From: Bacteroidales bacterium UBA4772
GTDB lineage: Bacteria > Bacteroidota > Bacteroidia > Bacteroidales > VadinHA17
Assembly: GCA_002403305.1 (NCBI GenBank)
Contig: DHHM01000013.1
Span: 163,963 to 227,962 of the forward strand
DNA: 64,000 nucleotides
Reading direction: 5' to 3'
The notes below the pieces were generated by a model. That model was given only the letters and a program-made list of their open reading frames with translations, was not told where the DNA came from and did no database searches. A program made the translations under genes and the position numbers. Numbering within the stretch: the stretch's first letter is position 1; every line of letters starts with the position of its first letter. This document shows positions 32,837 to 42,624 of this stretch, piece after piece.

Positions 32837-33469
32837 TTACTTTTTTTTCTTTCTCAGGAACCTGTTCTCTTCTCCCCTGATAAGTCTCCCGATATTCTTT
32901 TTATGGGTCACCACTATGGCGACTGCCACCACCACGGAGAATATTTTGAACAGAAGTGAAGGCGTGTCAAAGGCAGTCATCAGAAGCACGGGGAACATTA
33001 CTGCAGCCGTCATGGAGCCCAGTGATACATAGCCGCTGATCAGCAGTACAACCAGGAAGATACCTGCACATATAAGTGTCATCCACGGATGGAGGGCAAG
33101 CAGCACTCCAAAGGTAGTGGCAACACCCTTTCCTCCCCGGAAACCTGCAAATAGCGGGAAGATATGACCCAATATGGCTGCTATGCCGCAGGCTATCTGA
33201 AGGGCCATCATCTGTTCCGTGCCGCCGTCAGCTGCTTTCAGGAATTCAGGAAGCATGGCGGCGAGCCACCCCTTGAAAAGATCAAAGATCAGGACCGGTA
33301 TACCTGTCTTCCAGCCAAGGACCCTAACCGTATTTGTGGCACCGGCATTGCCACTGCCGTGCTCCCTGACATCGATACCGTGAAACAGCTTTCCGGCCCA
33401 GACAGCACTGGGGATTGATCCTGCTATGTATGCCAGCAGAACAGCCGGCAGTGCCAAAGTGATATTCAT
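32837..33469 (-). CDS. plsY: glycerol-3-phosphate acyltransferase PlsY
   Basis: A 210-residue membrane protein with five hydrophobic segments and PlsY motifs AYIAGSIPSAVWAGK, REHGSGNAGATNTVRVLG and FAGFRGGKGVATTFG. It transfers the acyl group from acyl-phosphate to glycerol-3-phosphate, the first step of phospholipid synthesis. The gene starts 10 bases after the pckA stop, so it is probably expressed with PEP carboxykinase. Confidence 0.95.
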   Translation of the reverse strand: MNITLALPAVLLAYIAGSIPSAVWAGKLFHGIDVREHGSGNAGATNTVRVLGWKTGIPVLIFDLFKGWLAAMLPEFLKAADGGTEQMMALQIACGIAAILGHIFPLFAGFRGGKGVATTFGVLLALHPWMTLICAGIFLVVLLISGYVSLGSMTAAVMFPVLLMTAFDTPSLLFKIFSVVVAVAIVVTHKKNIGRLIRGEENRFLRKKKK

Positions 33470-33479
33470 AGGCCTCTAT

Positions 33480-35099
33480 TTATGGCTTCGGTCCTGAAGT
33501 AACCAGATTAGCCGTTTCTTCGTTGGAGGTGAATTTACTGAAGTTTTTGATGAATTTTCCAGCCAGCGACCTGGCAGCACCGTCCCAATCCTCACTGTTG
33601 CTCCATGTCCGTCGCGGGTCGAGCAGCTCAGGTGAGACGCCCGCCACTGACAGGGGTATCTCAAGGTTGAAGACCGGCAGCGTGACGAACTGAGCAGTGT
33701 CGAGACTTTTGTTGAGTATGGCGTTGATGATGTTTCTTGTTGAGGGCAGGTCGATGCGGTTGCCTGTCCCGTAGGGTCCACCAATCCAGCCGGTGTTGAC
33801 AAGCCATGCACTGGCGCCGTGCGCCTGCATCTTTCTCGTCAGCTCACGGGCATAGATCAGCGGATCAAGCAGCAGGAACGCCGCGCCGAAGCAGGCCGAG
33901 AAAGAGGGGAGGGGTTCAATGATACCACGCTCGGTACCTGCCACCTTGGCCGTATAACCGCTGAGGAAATAATACTGCGTCTGCTCTTCTGTCAGCATGG
34001 CAACAGGCGGCAGAACACCAAAGGCATCGGCGGTGAGAAAAATGACGGTGGTTGCATGCCCCGCCTTTGAAACTGGCTTGACAATGTTGTCAATATGATA
34101 TATGGGATAGGATACCCTGGTATTCTCTGTCTTGGCAGCACTGCTGAAGTCTATCACCCCGTCATCGCCGACAACCACGTTCTCGAGGAGCGCATCGCGC
34201 CTGATGGCACGGTAGATGTCAGGCTCATTCTCCTTGCTCAGGTTGATGGTCTTGGCATAACAGCCTCCTTCGAAGTTAAATATCCCGTCATCGTCCCAGC
34301 CATGCTCATCGTCGCCTATCAGCGCCCTGTCCGGATCGGTGGAAAGGGTGGTTTTGCCGGTTCCCGAGAGGCCGAAGAAGATTGCGACATCACCATCCCT
34401 GCCTACATTGGCAGAGCAGTGCATGGCTGCTATATTCTTTAGCGGCAGATAGTAATTCATAACCGAAAAAATACCCTTCTTCATCTCCCCGCCATACCAT
34501 GAGCCGCCAACCAGCATCATATTTTCAGTGAGGTTGAAGAATACAAAGTTCTCTGAGTTCAACCCATAATCGCGGTACGCGGGGTTGACTGCCTTGGAAG
34601 CCATCAGCACCACAAAGTCAGGCTTGAAATCCTGCAGCTCCTCCTCAGTGGGACGAATGAACATATTCTTCACAAAATGTGCCTGCCACGCAACTTCCAT
34701 GATGAACCTCACACAAAGCCTCGAATCATGATTGGCCCCGCTGTAGCAGTCAACAACATAGAGACTCTTCCCCGACAGTTGCCCGGTGGCTATATCACGG
34801 CAGTGTTCCCAGGCTTCCGGATTAATGGCCTTGTTGTCAGAGACAGGGGCACTCTCCGACTTCCACCAGACAGTGTTCTCAGTCTTGCTGTCGAAGACAA
34901 TGTACTTGTCCTTTGGCGACCTGCCCGTAAAAACTCCCGTGTCAACGGCCACGGCACCCAGGCTGGTCAGTACGCCCCTCTCGGCCCCTTCCAGATCCGG
35001 TGAGAGCTCATCCTTATATAACTGGTCGTAGGAGGGATTGTAAACCAACTCTTTAACATCGGTGATGCCGTATTGCTTCAAGTTTTCAGCTGTAATCAT
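33480..35099 (-). CDS. pckA: phosphoenolpyruvate carboxykinase (ATP)
   Basis: A 539-residue enzyme from the chosen start MITAENLKQYG. The reading frame extends 45 codons further upstream, but that part has no PEPCK character and would overlap a likely promoter, and 539 matches the family length. Motifs: GLSGTGKTTLSTDP (P-loop), GDDEHGWDD (metal site), TGRSPKDKYIV, and YFLSGYTAKVAGTE. Interconverts oxaloacetate and PEP with ATP/ADP; in fermentative Bacteroidota it often runs as CO2-fixing PEP carboxylation. Co-oriented with plsY. Confidence 0.96.
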   Translation of the reverse strand: MITAENLKQYGITDVKELVYNPSYDQLYKDELSPDLEGAERGVLTSLGAVAVDTGVFTGRSPKDKYIVFDSKTENTVWWKSESAPVSDNKAINPEAWEHCRDIATGQLSGKSLYVVDCYSGANHDSRLCVRFIMEVAWQAHFVKNMFIRPTEEELQDFKPDFVVLMASKAVNPAYRDYGLNSENFVFFNLTENMMLVGGSWYGGEMKKGIFSVMNYYLPLKNIAAMHCSANVGRDGDVAIFFGLSGTGKTTLSTDPDRALIGDDEHGWDDDGIFNFEGGCYAKTINLSKENEPDIYRAIRRDALLENVVVGDDGVIDFSSAAKTENTRVSYPIYHIDNIVKPVSKAGHATTVIFLTADAFGVLPPVAMLTEEQTQYYFLSGYTAKVAGTERGIIEPLPSFSACFGAAFLLLDPLIYARELTRKMQAHGASAWLVNTGWIGGPYGTGNRIDLPSTRNIINAILNKSLDTAQFVTLPVFNLEIPLSVAGVSPELLDPRRTWSNSEDWDGAARSLAGKFIKNFSKFTSNEETANLVTSGPKP

Positions 35100-35123
35100 A
35101 GATCCGGAGTATTTGATCTCCCC

Positions 35124-35131
35124 CAAAGTTA
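35124..35131 (-). promoter_or_regulatory. -7 box of the pckA promoter
   Basis: On the minus strand TAACTTTG matches TAnnTTTG, 25 bases upstream of the chosen pckA start. This supports placing the start at 35099. No clean TTG -33 element is visible. Confidence 0.4.
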
Positions 35132-35240
35132 TAAATATTAAGCATTCTGAGGCCATGATTTTCCTCACGGCGCATGGCGGCAAGAAAATATCACCTGAAC
35201 AGAGTAATTCATTATCTTTAAAACGGCAATACAAACAGAT

Positions 35241-36152
35241 ATGAGAACAGTTTTTCTTCTTTTGGTTTTGCTCCTCACCGCAGAGGCATACCCTCAGAGT
35301 GTAAGGGTGAGAAGAGTAAAGAGGGTCACTCCCGAAAAGAGCGGATCATACCTTTTAGCAGGCGTTGTTCCCGGATCAGGCAATCTGCTGGTGGCAGGAG
35401 AGGGATATAACGGCCTCTCGCTGCTGGAAACACGCCGGGGCAGGATGAAGGTGATAAGCAACGAACCCGGCGCCGGCTATGAGCCCGCGGTAACGGCCGA
35501 CGGAAACAAGGTTTTCTATCGGAGTGATGACTTCCGTGACAACAGGAAATATTCCTCGGTCTGGTCTTATGACATCGCCACCGGCAACAGGGAACTCCTG
35601 CTTGAAAGGGGAAGAGGGGTTAACCCGCCGGCAGTAACAGGCAACGCCGTGCTTCTCAAATCAGACAGTGAGATGAGGATAGAGCAACGGGGCCCGGTAC
35701 TGAAGTCGGGGTCCGCAAGAACCTTCGTGGTAATCGAGGAGATGATGCCGGTGCTCTACCGCGGCGATGAGAGAAAAGAGCTCATGCCCAACGGCGACGG
35801 GTTTTACATCTGGGCATCACTCTCACCGGACGGGACAATGATCCTCTATAATTACCAGGGGCGAGGCAGCTATATATGCAGCACCGACGGCAAAATAATG
35901 CATGATCTGGGGAGAATCAACGCTCCCAGATGGTTCAATAACACCATTGTGATCGGGATGGACGACAAGGATGACGGCCACCGTATAACCTCTTCCGACC
36001 TGGTTTACTATTCACTGGGGGAGAAGAAGTTAGTGTCTCTGACCTCTACCCCTGAGCGGTCGGAGATGTTTCCCTTCGCCGTTGACAGTAGAAGAATTGC
36101 CTTCTGCACGGACAACGGGGAGATTTACATCATGAAAGTCAGGGTCAGATGA
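35241..36152 (+). CDS. exported beta-propeller (TolB-like) protein
   Basis: A 303-residue protein with a signal peptide (about 1-19) and repeated beta-propeller blades of WD40/TolB type (GYEPAVTADGNKVFYRSDD, IWASLSPDGTMILYNYQ, MFPFAVDSRRIAFCTDNG). Predicted periplasmic. It overlaps the next gene by 4 bases (ATGA), so it is translationally coupled to a secreted amidase and probably helps in the same cell-wall process. No enzyme motif; a binding or scaffold role is likely. Confidence 0.75.
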   Translation: MRTVFLLLVLLLTAEAYPQSVRVRRVKRVTPEKSGSYLLAGVVPGSGNLLVAGEGYNGLSLLETRRGRMKVISNEPGAGYEPAVTADGNKVFYRSDDFRDNRKYSSVWSYDIATGNRELLLERGRGVNPPAVTGNAVLLKSDSEMRIEQRGPVLKSGSARTFVVIEEMMPVLYRGDERKELMPNGDGFYIWASLSPDGTMILYNYQGRGSYICSTDGKIMHDLGRINAPRWFNNTIVIGMDDKDDGHRITSSDLVYYSLGEKKLVSLTSTPERSEMFPFAVDSRRIAFCTDNGEIYIMKVRVR

Positions 36153-38575
36153 GACGGGGAAACAGTGTGTTACTGCTGGCAATAATGTTTTGTTTGCCGG
36201 CAACGCTGTATGGACAGAAATCCGATTTCGAAGGTATCAGGATCTTCATCAACCCGGGTCACGGCGGCCGCGACGGTGACGACAGGCATATGATAGCCAC
36301 TGACTTCTGGGAGTCGGAGGGGAACCTTGAAAAGGGACTCTTCCTCAGGGATCTCCTGGAAGCGCGCAATGCGACGGTCGGTATGTCGCGGACGACCAAC
36401 TTCACCTCTGACGACCTTCAGCTCTCAGTGATAGCGACGATGGCCAACAATTTTAATGCCGACATATTCCTCTCTATCCACAGCAACGGCTTTGACGGTA
36501 CCCGCAACCAGCCCCTGATGCTGTTCCGCGGATACGATGACCAGCCTGTCTTTGCGGGGGCCAAAGAGTTTGCTGTGATACTGTGGAGTAAGATCTTTGA
36601 GAAGGGCAACTGCTGGACTAACACTTTTCAATGGGTCAAGGGCGACTGGACCTTCTATCCCGAATGGGGAGACCGGGTGGGACTGGGAGTGCTGCGTACA
36701 CTGGCGATGCCAGGCGTCCTCTCAGAGGGGTCATTCCATGACTATGTGCCTGAGGGATGGAGGCTGCGCAACAACAGTCACCTGCACCACGAGGCGTGGG
36801 CCATGCTCAGGGCACTGGCTGAATACTCAAATGTCACTGAGGAGCCTTTTGGTATCATCGCAGGAACAGTAAGGGATTCCCTTACCTCACCGGATTATTA
36901 TTTCAAGCCTGACACACCGGATGAGGATATACCTTTGAACGGAGCCGTGGTTACTCTTTATCCGGGTGAGAAATCAGTGACGCTCGACAACCTGAACAAC
37001 GGATTCTTCATGTTTGACTCGCTGTCACCGGGTGATTACGAGCTTGTATGCAGCGGCATGACAGACTTTTACAATGACACACTCCAGGCTGTGGTCACCG
37101 CCGGGATGACAACCCTGGCAGACTTCCTTCCTGTCTTCGATACTGCAAGGGTGCCTGTGATAACAGAGTTGCTGCCCACAACAACTGACAGCCTGCTTTT
37201 CAATCAGTCGTTTAACTTTACATTCAACATCCCGATGGACAGGCAGGCCGTGGAGTCGGCATTTGTCGTTGAACCTGCTGCCACTCTGTTGTTCCAATGG
37301 GATGATAAGGGAAAGGTGTTGACGGTGAGGCCTGAAACCGGATTTGCCAGCAAGACCAGCTACCTGATCAGGATCACCACGGAGGCCAGCTCCCTGTGGG
37401 ATGTGCCTCTTCTGTCAGAATATCAGGTCAGTTTTGTAACCAAAGCACGCTCACAGCTCACAGCAGAGATGATCTGGCCCTCTGCCAGCCTTACCGGTGT
37501 CACCATTTATCCGAGGATAACCATACATTTTGATGCTCCCCTGGACCATGCCTCGGCAAGTGAAGGTATAAGATTGCTCAACAGTCAGTCAGAGTCTCTC
37601 CCAAAGGTGGGTGAGTTCTTTGCGGCGTCAGAGGGGAAGGGTGTATACAGCTTTGAGCCCGCCACGGCGCTACAGCTCAACAGCCAGCACAAAATCGTCA
37701 TAGATGCATCGGTAAAGGATGTCATGGGCGTCACCCCCGGCACTGCATCGGAGACCAGTTTCACCACGCGATCCAACGCTTTCCAGACCGGATACGTGGT
37801 TGAGTCATTCAATGACATCTCAGCCTTCTGGGATCCAGAGGCCAGCGGCAGCACTGTCGGTACTGACAATCCCTTGACTACATTCACCGCCTCCAGTGAT
37901 ATTTACCTGACCTCACCCTCATCGGCGAGGCTCGATTATGTCTTCACCGGCAGCAACGGAGGTGTATGCAGGGTCTTTGACACCCGTAAGCCGGTAGTGG
38001 GAAGCAGCACCACCCTCAGGTTTGGAATGTGGGTCTACGGTGACCTCAGTTTCAACTCACTGGAGTTCTGGTTCTACTCTCCGGGCACCGTTAATCAGAT
38101 CGTGGATGCCGGCATTATTGACTGGGCAGGATGGGAGCTGGTTACCATCCCTTTCAGTGCTATCGGCGGCAGCGGCGAATGGCAGTATCACAGCCTGGTA
38201 GTCCGGCAGACATCCACAGGAGCAAAGTCAGGTACCATGTTCTTTGACGATGGTATGGTGATCTCACCCAGCGCCATAGATGACAACCGGTATGATGATA
38301 CTGAGATGATACTCTGGCCCAACCCTGTCAGCTCTGCCGGAACTGTCGCCTTCCTTCTCGGGTCACCCGCATATGCTGAACTTAATGTATGGTCATCTGA
38401 CGGCAGGCTGGTGGCGCATCTCTTTGACGGTTTCTGCGAACCGGGGATGCAGACTGTAAACTGGAACCCTGCGGCGGCAGTAGCCCCTGGCATCTACAGT
38501 ATCAGGCTGAGCCTGCGCGGTGAGGGAGAAGCACTCTGGCATCATACTGTCCGCAGATGGGTGGTGGTCAGGTAA
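36149..38575 (+). CDS. T9SS-secreted N-acetylmuramoyl-L-alanine amidase, multidomain
   Basis: An 808-residue protein. Signal peptide about 1-22; Amidase_3 domain about 30-225 with zinc ligands His in NPGHGGRDGDD, Glu in SEGNLEKG and His in SIHSNG, and the catalytic Glu in LSEGSFHDY; a carboxypeptidase-regulatory-like domain about 240-330; two Big_5-type Ig domains about 335-535; a jelly-roll-like region about 545-700; type A T9SS sorting domain about 720-808 (ILWPNPVSSAGTV). It should cut the amide link between muramic acid and the stem peptide, outside the cell, so the target may be other bacteria's or shed peptidoglycan. Confidence 0.85.
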   Translation: MRRGNSVLLLAIMFCLPATLYGQKSDFEGIRIFINPGHGGRDGDDRHMIATDFWESEGNLEKGLFLRDLLEARNATVGMSRTTNFTSDDLQLSVIATMANNFNADIFLSIHSNGFDGTRNQPLMLFRGYDDQPVFAGAKEFAVILWSKIFEKGNCWTNTFQWVKGDWTFYPEWGDRVGLGVLRTLAMPGVLSEGSFHDYVPEGWRLRNNSHLHHEAWAMLRALAEYSNVTEEPFGIIAGTVRDSLTSPDYYFKPDTPDEDIPLNGAVVTLYPGEKSVTLDNLNNGFFMFDSLSPGDYELVCSGMTDFYNDTLQAVVTAGMTTLADFLPVFDTARVPVITELLPTTTDSLLFNQSFNFTFNIPMDRQAVESAFVVEPAATLLFQWDDKGKVLTVRPETGFASKTSYLIRITTEASSLWDVPLLSEYQVSFVTKARSQLTAEMIWPSASLTGVTIYPRITIHFDAPLDHASASEGIRLLNSQSESLPKVGEFFAASEGKGVYSFEPATALQLNSQHKIVIDASVKDVMGVTPGTASETSFTTRSNAFQTGYVVESFNDISAFWDPEASGSTVGTDNPLTTFTASSDIYLTSPSSARLDYVFTGSNGGVCRVFDTRKPVVGSSTTLRFGMWVYGDLSFNSLEFWFYSPGTVNQIVDAGIIDWAGWELVTIPFSAIGGSGEWQYHSLVVRQTSTGAKSGTMFFDDGMVISPSAIDDNRYDDTEMILWPNPVSSAGTVAFLLGSPAYAELNVWSSDGRLVAHLFDGFCEPGMQTVNWNPAAAVAPGIYSIRLSLRGEGEALWHHTVRRWVVVR

Positions 38576-38624
38576 AGTCCACAGTCTTCAGTCTTCAGTC
38601 TTCAGCCGGCAGTTTAACATTCAG

Positions 38625-38733
38625 AACTGCCGACTGGAACTGCCGACTGGAACTGCCGACTGGAACTGCCGACTGGAACTGCCGACTGGAACTGCCGACT
38701 GGAACTGCCGACTGGAACTGCCGACTGCCGACT
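38625..38733. repeat. 13-bp minisatellite AACTGCCGACTGG
   Basis: Seven perfect tandem copies of AACTGCCGACTGG (38625-38715) and a degenerate eighth (to 38733). Just upstream, CAGTCTT is repeated three times (38582-38602). The array lies between the amidase stop and a terminator and is not coding. The core ACTGCCGACTG matches the heptamer array at 27152. There are no spacers, so this is not a CRISPR. Confidence 0.95.
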
Positions 38734-38734
38734 A

Positions 38735-38766
38735 AAAAAGGAGGTCACTGTCAGTGCCTCCTTTTT
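38735..38766. terminator. bidirectional terminator between amidase and ppdK
   Basis: AAAAAGGAGG (38735-38744) pairs with CCTCCTTTTT (38757-38766), with an inner CA/TG extension. The A-tract and T-tract at the two ends make it usable by both convergent transcripts. Confidence 0.8.
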
Positions 38767-38787
38767 GCTTAAATATATGAATCCGGA

Positions 38788-41517
38788 TTATTTCCTGGCT
38801 GCCCTGATGGCTGACTGCGCTGCAGAGAGCCTGGCTATAGGCACCCTGAAGGGTGAGCAGCTCACATAGGTGAGTCCGTTCTTATAGCAGAACTCCACCG
38901 ATGCCGGGTCACCGCCCTGTTCACCGCAGATACCTATCTTCAGATCGGGACGGGTTGCCCTGCCCTTTTCGCAGGCCATGGTTATCAGCTGGCCTACGCC
39001 ATCCTGGTCAATGGTCTGGAACGGGTCGGCGGCAAGCATCTTCTTGTCGAGATACTCATTCAGGAAGCCGCCGATATCGTCGCGGCTGAAACCGAAGGTC
39101 ATCTGCGTGAGGTCATTGGTACCGAATGAGAAGAACTCGGCTGTCTTTGCCATGCGGTCAGCAAGGAGTGTGGCACGCGGTATCTCTATCATCGTGCCGT
39201 ACTTGTAATCGATCTTGCTGAGGTTGAACTTCTCGCACACCTCTTTGTAGACCCTGTCGAAGATCTTCCTGGTGACGTCCAGCTCTGACACATCGCAGGT
39301 GACAGGCACCATCAGCTCTGGTATCGGGTTCTTGCCCTCCTTGATCAGTTCGGCGGTAGCCTCGAACATGGCTCTTATCTGCATCTCGCTTACCTCGGGG
39401 TAGGTGATGCCGAGACGTACCCCGCGGTGCCCCATCATCGGGTTAGACTCATGAAGAGCCTCACCCCGTTTTGCCACTGCTTCGGCGCTGATACCCAGCG
39501 CCTTTGCCACCTCAGCCTGCTTCTCGGCGCCCTGCGGAACGAATTCGTGCAGCGGCGGGTCGAGCAGACGGAAGGTGACAGGCAGGCTGTCCATGGCCTC
39601 AAGGGTGCCTTTCATATCCTTCTTCACATACGGGAAGAGCTCGTCAAGGGCCTGCCTGCGCTCTTTCTCGCCCTTGCTGAGGATCATCTTGCGGAGGATG
39701 AAGAGAGGCTGCTCGGCGCCTTTGCCGTAGAACATGTGCTCGGTGCGGAACAGACCGATACCTTCGGCACCGAATTCGCGGGCCAGCCTGGCATCTTCGG
39801 GAGTGTCGCAGTTGGTGCGGACACCCATGGTACGGTTCCTGTCGACCATCTTCATGAAGGTCTGGAACCGCGGGTTCTCCGTGGCATCCATGAGGGTGAT
39901 GGCGCCGGTGTATACATTCCCCCTGGTTCCGTTGAGGGTAATAACATCACCTTCCCTGAGTACAATGTCAGTTCCTGCAATCTTTGCCTTCTTCCCGGTT
40001 GAGTCAACGTGCATGCCGCCTGCTCCCACGATACAGCATTTGCCCCATCCGCGTGCCACGAGGGCAGCGTGTGAGGTCATGCCGCCGCGTGCAGTGAGGA
40101 TGCCCTCTGCTGCGCGCATACCCTCAACATCTTCGGGGTTGGTCTCCTCGCGGACGAGTATAACCTTCTCGCCATTACGGTTCCATGCAACGGCATCCTC
40201 AGCGGTGAAGACGATCTTACCCACTGCCGCGCCGGGGCCCGCAGGCAGACCCTTGACAAGAGGAGTGACCTTCTTTTCAGCCTCAGGGTCACAGATGGGG
40301 TGCAGGAGTTCATCCAGCTGAGAGGGGTCAACGCGCATGACGGCCGTCTGCTCGTCAATGAGTCCCTCCTGAAGCATATCCATGGCCATGTTCAGGGCAG
40401 CGGTACCGGTACGCTTGCCGGTGCGGCACTGAAGCATGAAGAGTTTACCCTCCTGGATGGTAAACTCGATGTCAAGCATGTCGTGGAACGACTTCTCAAG
40501 GATGTCCCTGATATCAGCAAGCTCTCTGTATGTGCCCGGCATTGATTCCTGCATGCTGTGCAGATGCTTGTTCTGCTCGTTCTTAGTGTCGTCATTCAGG
40601 GGATTCGGGGTGCGTATACCTGCCACCACGTCTTCGCCCTGTGCATTTACCAACCACTCTCCGTAAAACAGGTTATCACCTGTGGCCGGGTTGCGGGTGA
40701 AGGCAACACCTGTTGCTGAAGAGTCACCCATGTTGCCGAAGACCATCGCCTGTACGTTTACGGCGGTGCCCCACTCATCAGGAATTCCCTCGATGCGGCG
40801 ATATGATACGGCCTTCTTGCCGTTCCAGCTCTTGAAGACCGCCTTGATACTGCCTTCCAGCTGCTCGCGTGCGTCATCGGGGAACTCGTTGCCGAGCGAC
40901 TCCCTGATCCTTTTCTTGAAGCCTTCGGCCAGCTCCTTAAGCTCGTCAGCAGTCATCTCGGTGTCTGACTGGTATCCCTTCTTCTGCTTGAACTCGTCAA
41001 GCATCTCGTCAAGCTGCTTGCGGATGCCTTTGCCGTCAGCCGGCTCCATGCCCTCAGCCTTTTCCATGACCACATCAGCATACATCATTATCAGTCGGCG
41101 GTATGAATCCCACACGAAACGGGGATTGCCTGTCTTCTTTATGAGGCCTGGTATCGTTGCAGAACAGAGACCTATGTTAAGGACCGTATCCATCATGCCG
41201 GGCATCGAACTGCGGGCACCGGAACGGCATGAAACCAGCAGTGCATTCTCACTGTCACCGTACTTCATGCCCATGGCCTCCTCAGCCTTCTTCATGGCTT
41301 CCCACACCTCAGGCATGAGCTCCGCCGGAAGCTGATGGTTGTTCTCATAATACTCCGTACATACATCTGTTGTGATTGTGAAACCGGCCGGAACCGGGAG
41401 GCCAAGGAGACACATCTCAGCCAGGTTGGCTCCTTTGCCGCCGAGCAGATTCTTCATATCTGCCCTGCCCTCGGCTCTCTTGTTGCCGAAGGAATAAACG
41501 CGCTTAACTTTTGACAT
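38788..41517 (-). CDS. ppdK: pyruvate, phosphate dikinase
   Basis: A 909-residue enzyme. N-terminal nucleotide-binding domain (LLGGKGANLAEM, RSGARSSMPGMMDTVLN); swivelling domain with the phospho-histidine in GGMTSHAALVARG; C-terminal PEP/pyruvate TIM barrel with the catalytic cysteine in YVSCSPFRVP. Full length for the family (about 875-910). Interconverts pyruvate, ATP and phosphate with PEP, AMP and pyrophosphate in the cytosol. With pckA and pyk in the same window it outlines the PEP-pyruvate node of an anaerobic fermenter. Confidence 0.97.
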   Translation of the reverse strand: MSKVKRVYSFGNKRAEGRADMKNLLGGKGANLAEMCLLGLPVPAGFTITTDVCTEYYENNHQLPAELMPEVWEAMKKAEEAMGMKYGDSENALLVSCRSGARSSMPGMMDTVLNIGLCSATIPGLIKKTGNPRFVWDSYRRLIMMYADVVMEKAEGMEPADGKGIRKQLDEMLDEFKQKKGYQSDTEMTADELKELAEGFKKRIRESLGNEFPDDAREQLEGSIKAVFKSWNGKKAVSYRRIEGIPDEWGTAVNVQAMVFGNMGDSSATGVAFTRNPATGDNLFYGEWLVNAQGEDVVAGIRTPNPLNDDTKNEQNKHLHSMQESMPGTYRELADIRDILEKSFHDMLDIEFTIQEGKLFMLQCRTGKRTGTAALNMAMDMLQEGLIDEQTAVMRVDPSQLDELLHPICDPEAEKKVTPLVKGLPAGPGAAVGKIVFTAEDAVAWNRNGEKVILVREETNPEDVEGMRAAEGILTARGGMTSHAALVARGWGKCCIVGAGGMHVDSTGKKAKIAGTDIVLREGDVITLNGTRGNVYTGAITLMDATENPRFQTFMKMVDRNRTMGVRTNCDTPEDARLAREFGAEGIGLFRTEHMFYGKGAEQPLFILRKMILSKGEKERRQALDELFPYVKKDMKGTLEAMDSLPVTFRLLDPPLHEFVPQGAEKQAEVAKALGISAEAVAKRGEALHESNPMMGHRGVRLGITYPEVSEMQIRAMFEATAELIKEGKNPIPELMVPVTCDVSELDVTRKIFDRVYKEVCEKFNLSKIDYKYGTMIEIPRATLLADRMAKTAEFFSFGTNDLTQMTFGFSRDDIGGFLNEYLDKKMLAADPFQTIDQDGVGQLITMACEKGRATRPDLKIGICGEQGGDPASVEFCYKNGLTYVSCSPFRVPIARLSAAQSAIRAARK

Positions 41518-41604
41518 ATTCTATCTGATTAATTAAATTAATATGGTTCAAATTTCAGAACCGCAAAATTATAATAAAACCGGAGATTAAAAAAGAGGCA
41601 ACGG

Positions 41605-42513
41605 TCATTTATGCTTCGACCTGGGGTGATACATCAGCAGAGTATCCCTGAGGTAGCTTCTGTCTATATGGGTGTATATCTCTGTTGTGGTGATGGACTC
41701 ATGCCCGAGCATCTCCTGCACGGCCCGCAGATCGGCACCGCCCTCAACAAGATGTGTGGCGAAGGAGTGACGGAGGGTGTGCGGACTGATGTTTTTTCCT
41801 ATCCCCGCAGCCTCAGCAGCTTTTTTGATGATGGTGAAGACCATTACCCGTGTCAGTCTCCTGCCGCGCCTGTTAAGAAACAGTATGTTCGTGTCGGTGA
41901 TAACCGGCAGCATGACCCTGCGCTCAAAGTAATTGTCGATCTCCCTGAGAGCCACTGAACCTACCGGCACAAGCCTCTGCTTGTTGCCCTTGCCGGTGAC
42001 GCTGATGAAACCTTCGTTACGGTGAATGTCAGTCAGCCGCATGTTCACCAGCTCCGATACCCTCAGACCGCAGCTGTACATGACCTCGATGATCGCCCTG
42101 TTCCTGTGCCCCTCCGGCCTGCTCAGATCGATGGTGCCGATCATCATGTCAATCTCTGCCACTGAAAGCACCTCGGGCAGCTTCATCCCCGTCCGCGGCG
42201 ACTCGAGCAGCACCGAGGGATCCTCACCGATAATACCTTCCATAAGCATGTAGCGGCAGAATGACCTTATTCCCGATATGAGCCTCGCCTGTGTACGTGC
42301 CGAATCGTCACCGGATGCCACTGTTGCCAGGAAATCACTGAGATCAATGTAGGTGAGCTCAGAGGGAGTGTCGCAACGGTTCTCTTCCGAAAGATATTCC
42401 CTAAGCTTCCGTACATCATTGAGATAGGCGGCCACACTGTTGGGAGAAAGCGACCTCTCTATCCGGAGGTACCTGCCGAACCCACTCTCTGTCTCTTGCC
42501 ATGGTACTTTCAT
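41605..42513 (-). CDS. xerD: tyrosine recombinase XerD/XerC
   Basis: A 302-residue integrase-family enzyme with an N-terminal SAM-like core-binding domain (FGRYLRIERSLSPNSVAAYLNDV) and a catalytic domain with Arg in YSCGLRVSELVNM, Lys, HTLRHSFATHL (His-x-x-Arg), LGHESITTTEIYTH (His and the Tyr nucleophile). Length and motifs match chromosomal XerC/D, which resolve chromosome dimers at dif. No mobile-element signs next to it. It lies upstream of ppdK on the same strand, with an 87-base gap. Confidence 0.92.
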   Translation of the reverse strand: MKVPWQETESGFGRYLRIERSLSPNSVAAYLNDVRKLREYLSEENRCDTPSELTYIDLSDFLATVASGDDSARTQARLISGIRSFCRYMLMEGIIGEDPSVLLESPRTGMKLPEVLSVAEIDMMIGTIDLSRPEGHRNRAIIEVMYSCGLRVSELVNMRLTDIHRNEGFISVTGKGNKQRLVPVGSVALREIDNYFERRVMLPVITDTNILFLNRRGRRLTRVMVFTIIKKAAEAAGIGKNISPHTLRHSFATHLVEGGADLRAVQEMLGHESITTTEIYTHIDRSYLRDTLLMYHPRSKHK

Positions 42514-42624
42514 CTTATATTGCGCTGCGCCTCAAAGTTATATTTTATCACCGTTATAAATCCGATCGTTTCCTTATTTTTGCAGTACCGCGAGTAAACT
42601 ACAGGCTGCGGTCAAAGGATGAAA

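Noticed and set aside
35100..35234. N-terminal extension of the pckA reading frame
   Set aside because: The 45 extra codons have no PEP carboxykinase character, exceed the family length, and overlap a TAACTTTG -7 box; the start at 35099 is preferred.
38625..38733. Possible CRISPR array
   Set aside because: The 13-base units are directly adjacent, with no spacers and no cas genes nearby; it is a minisatellite.
38520..38772. ORFs translating the 13-mer array into WNCRLELPTGTAD-type repeats
   Set aside because: They exist only because 13 is not a multiple of three and no stop falls in the unit; no start signal, and they overlap the amidase end and a terminator.
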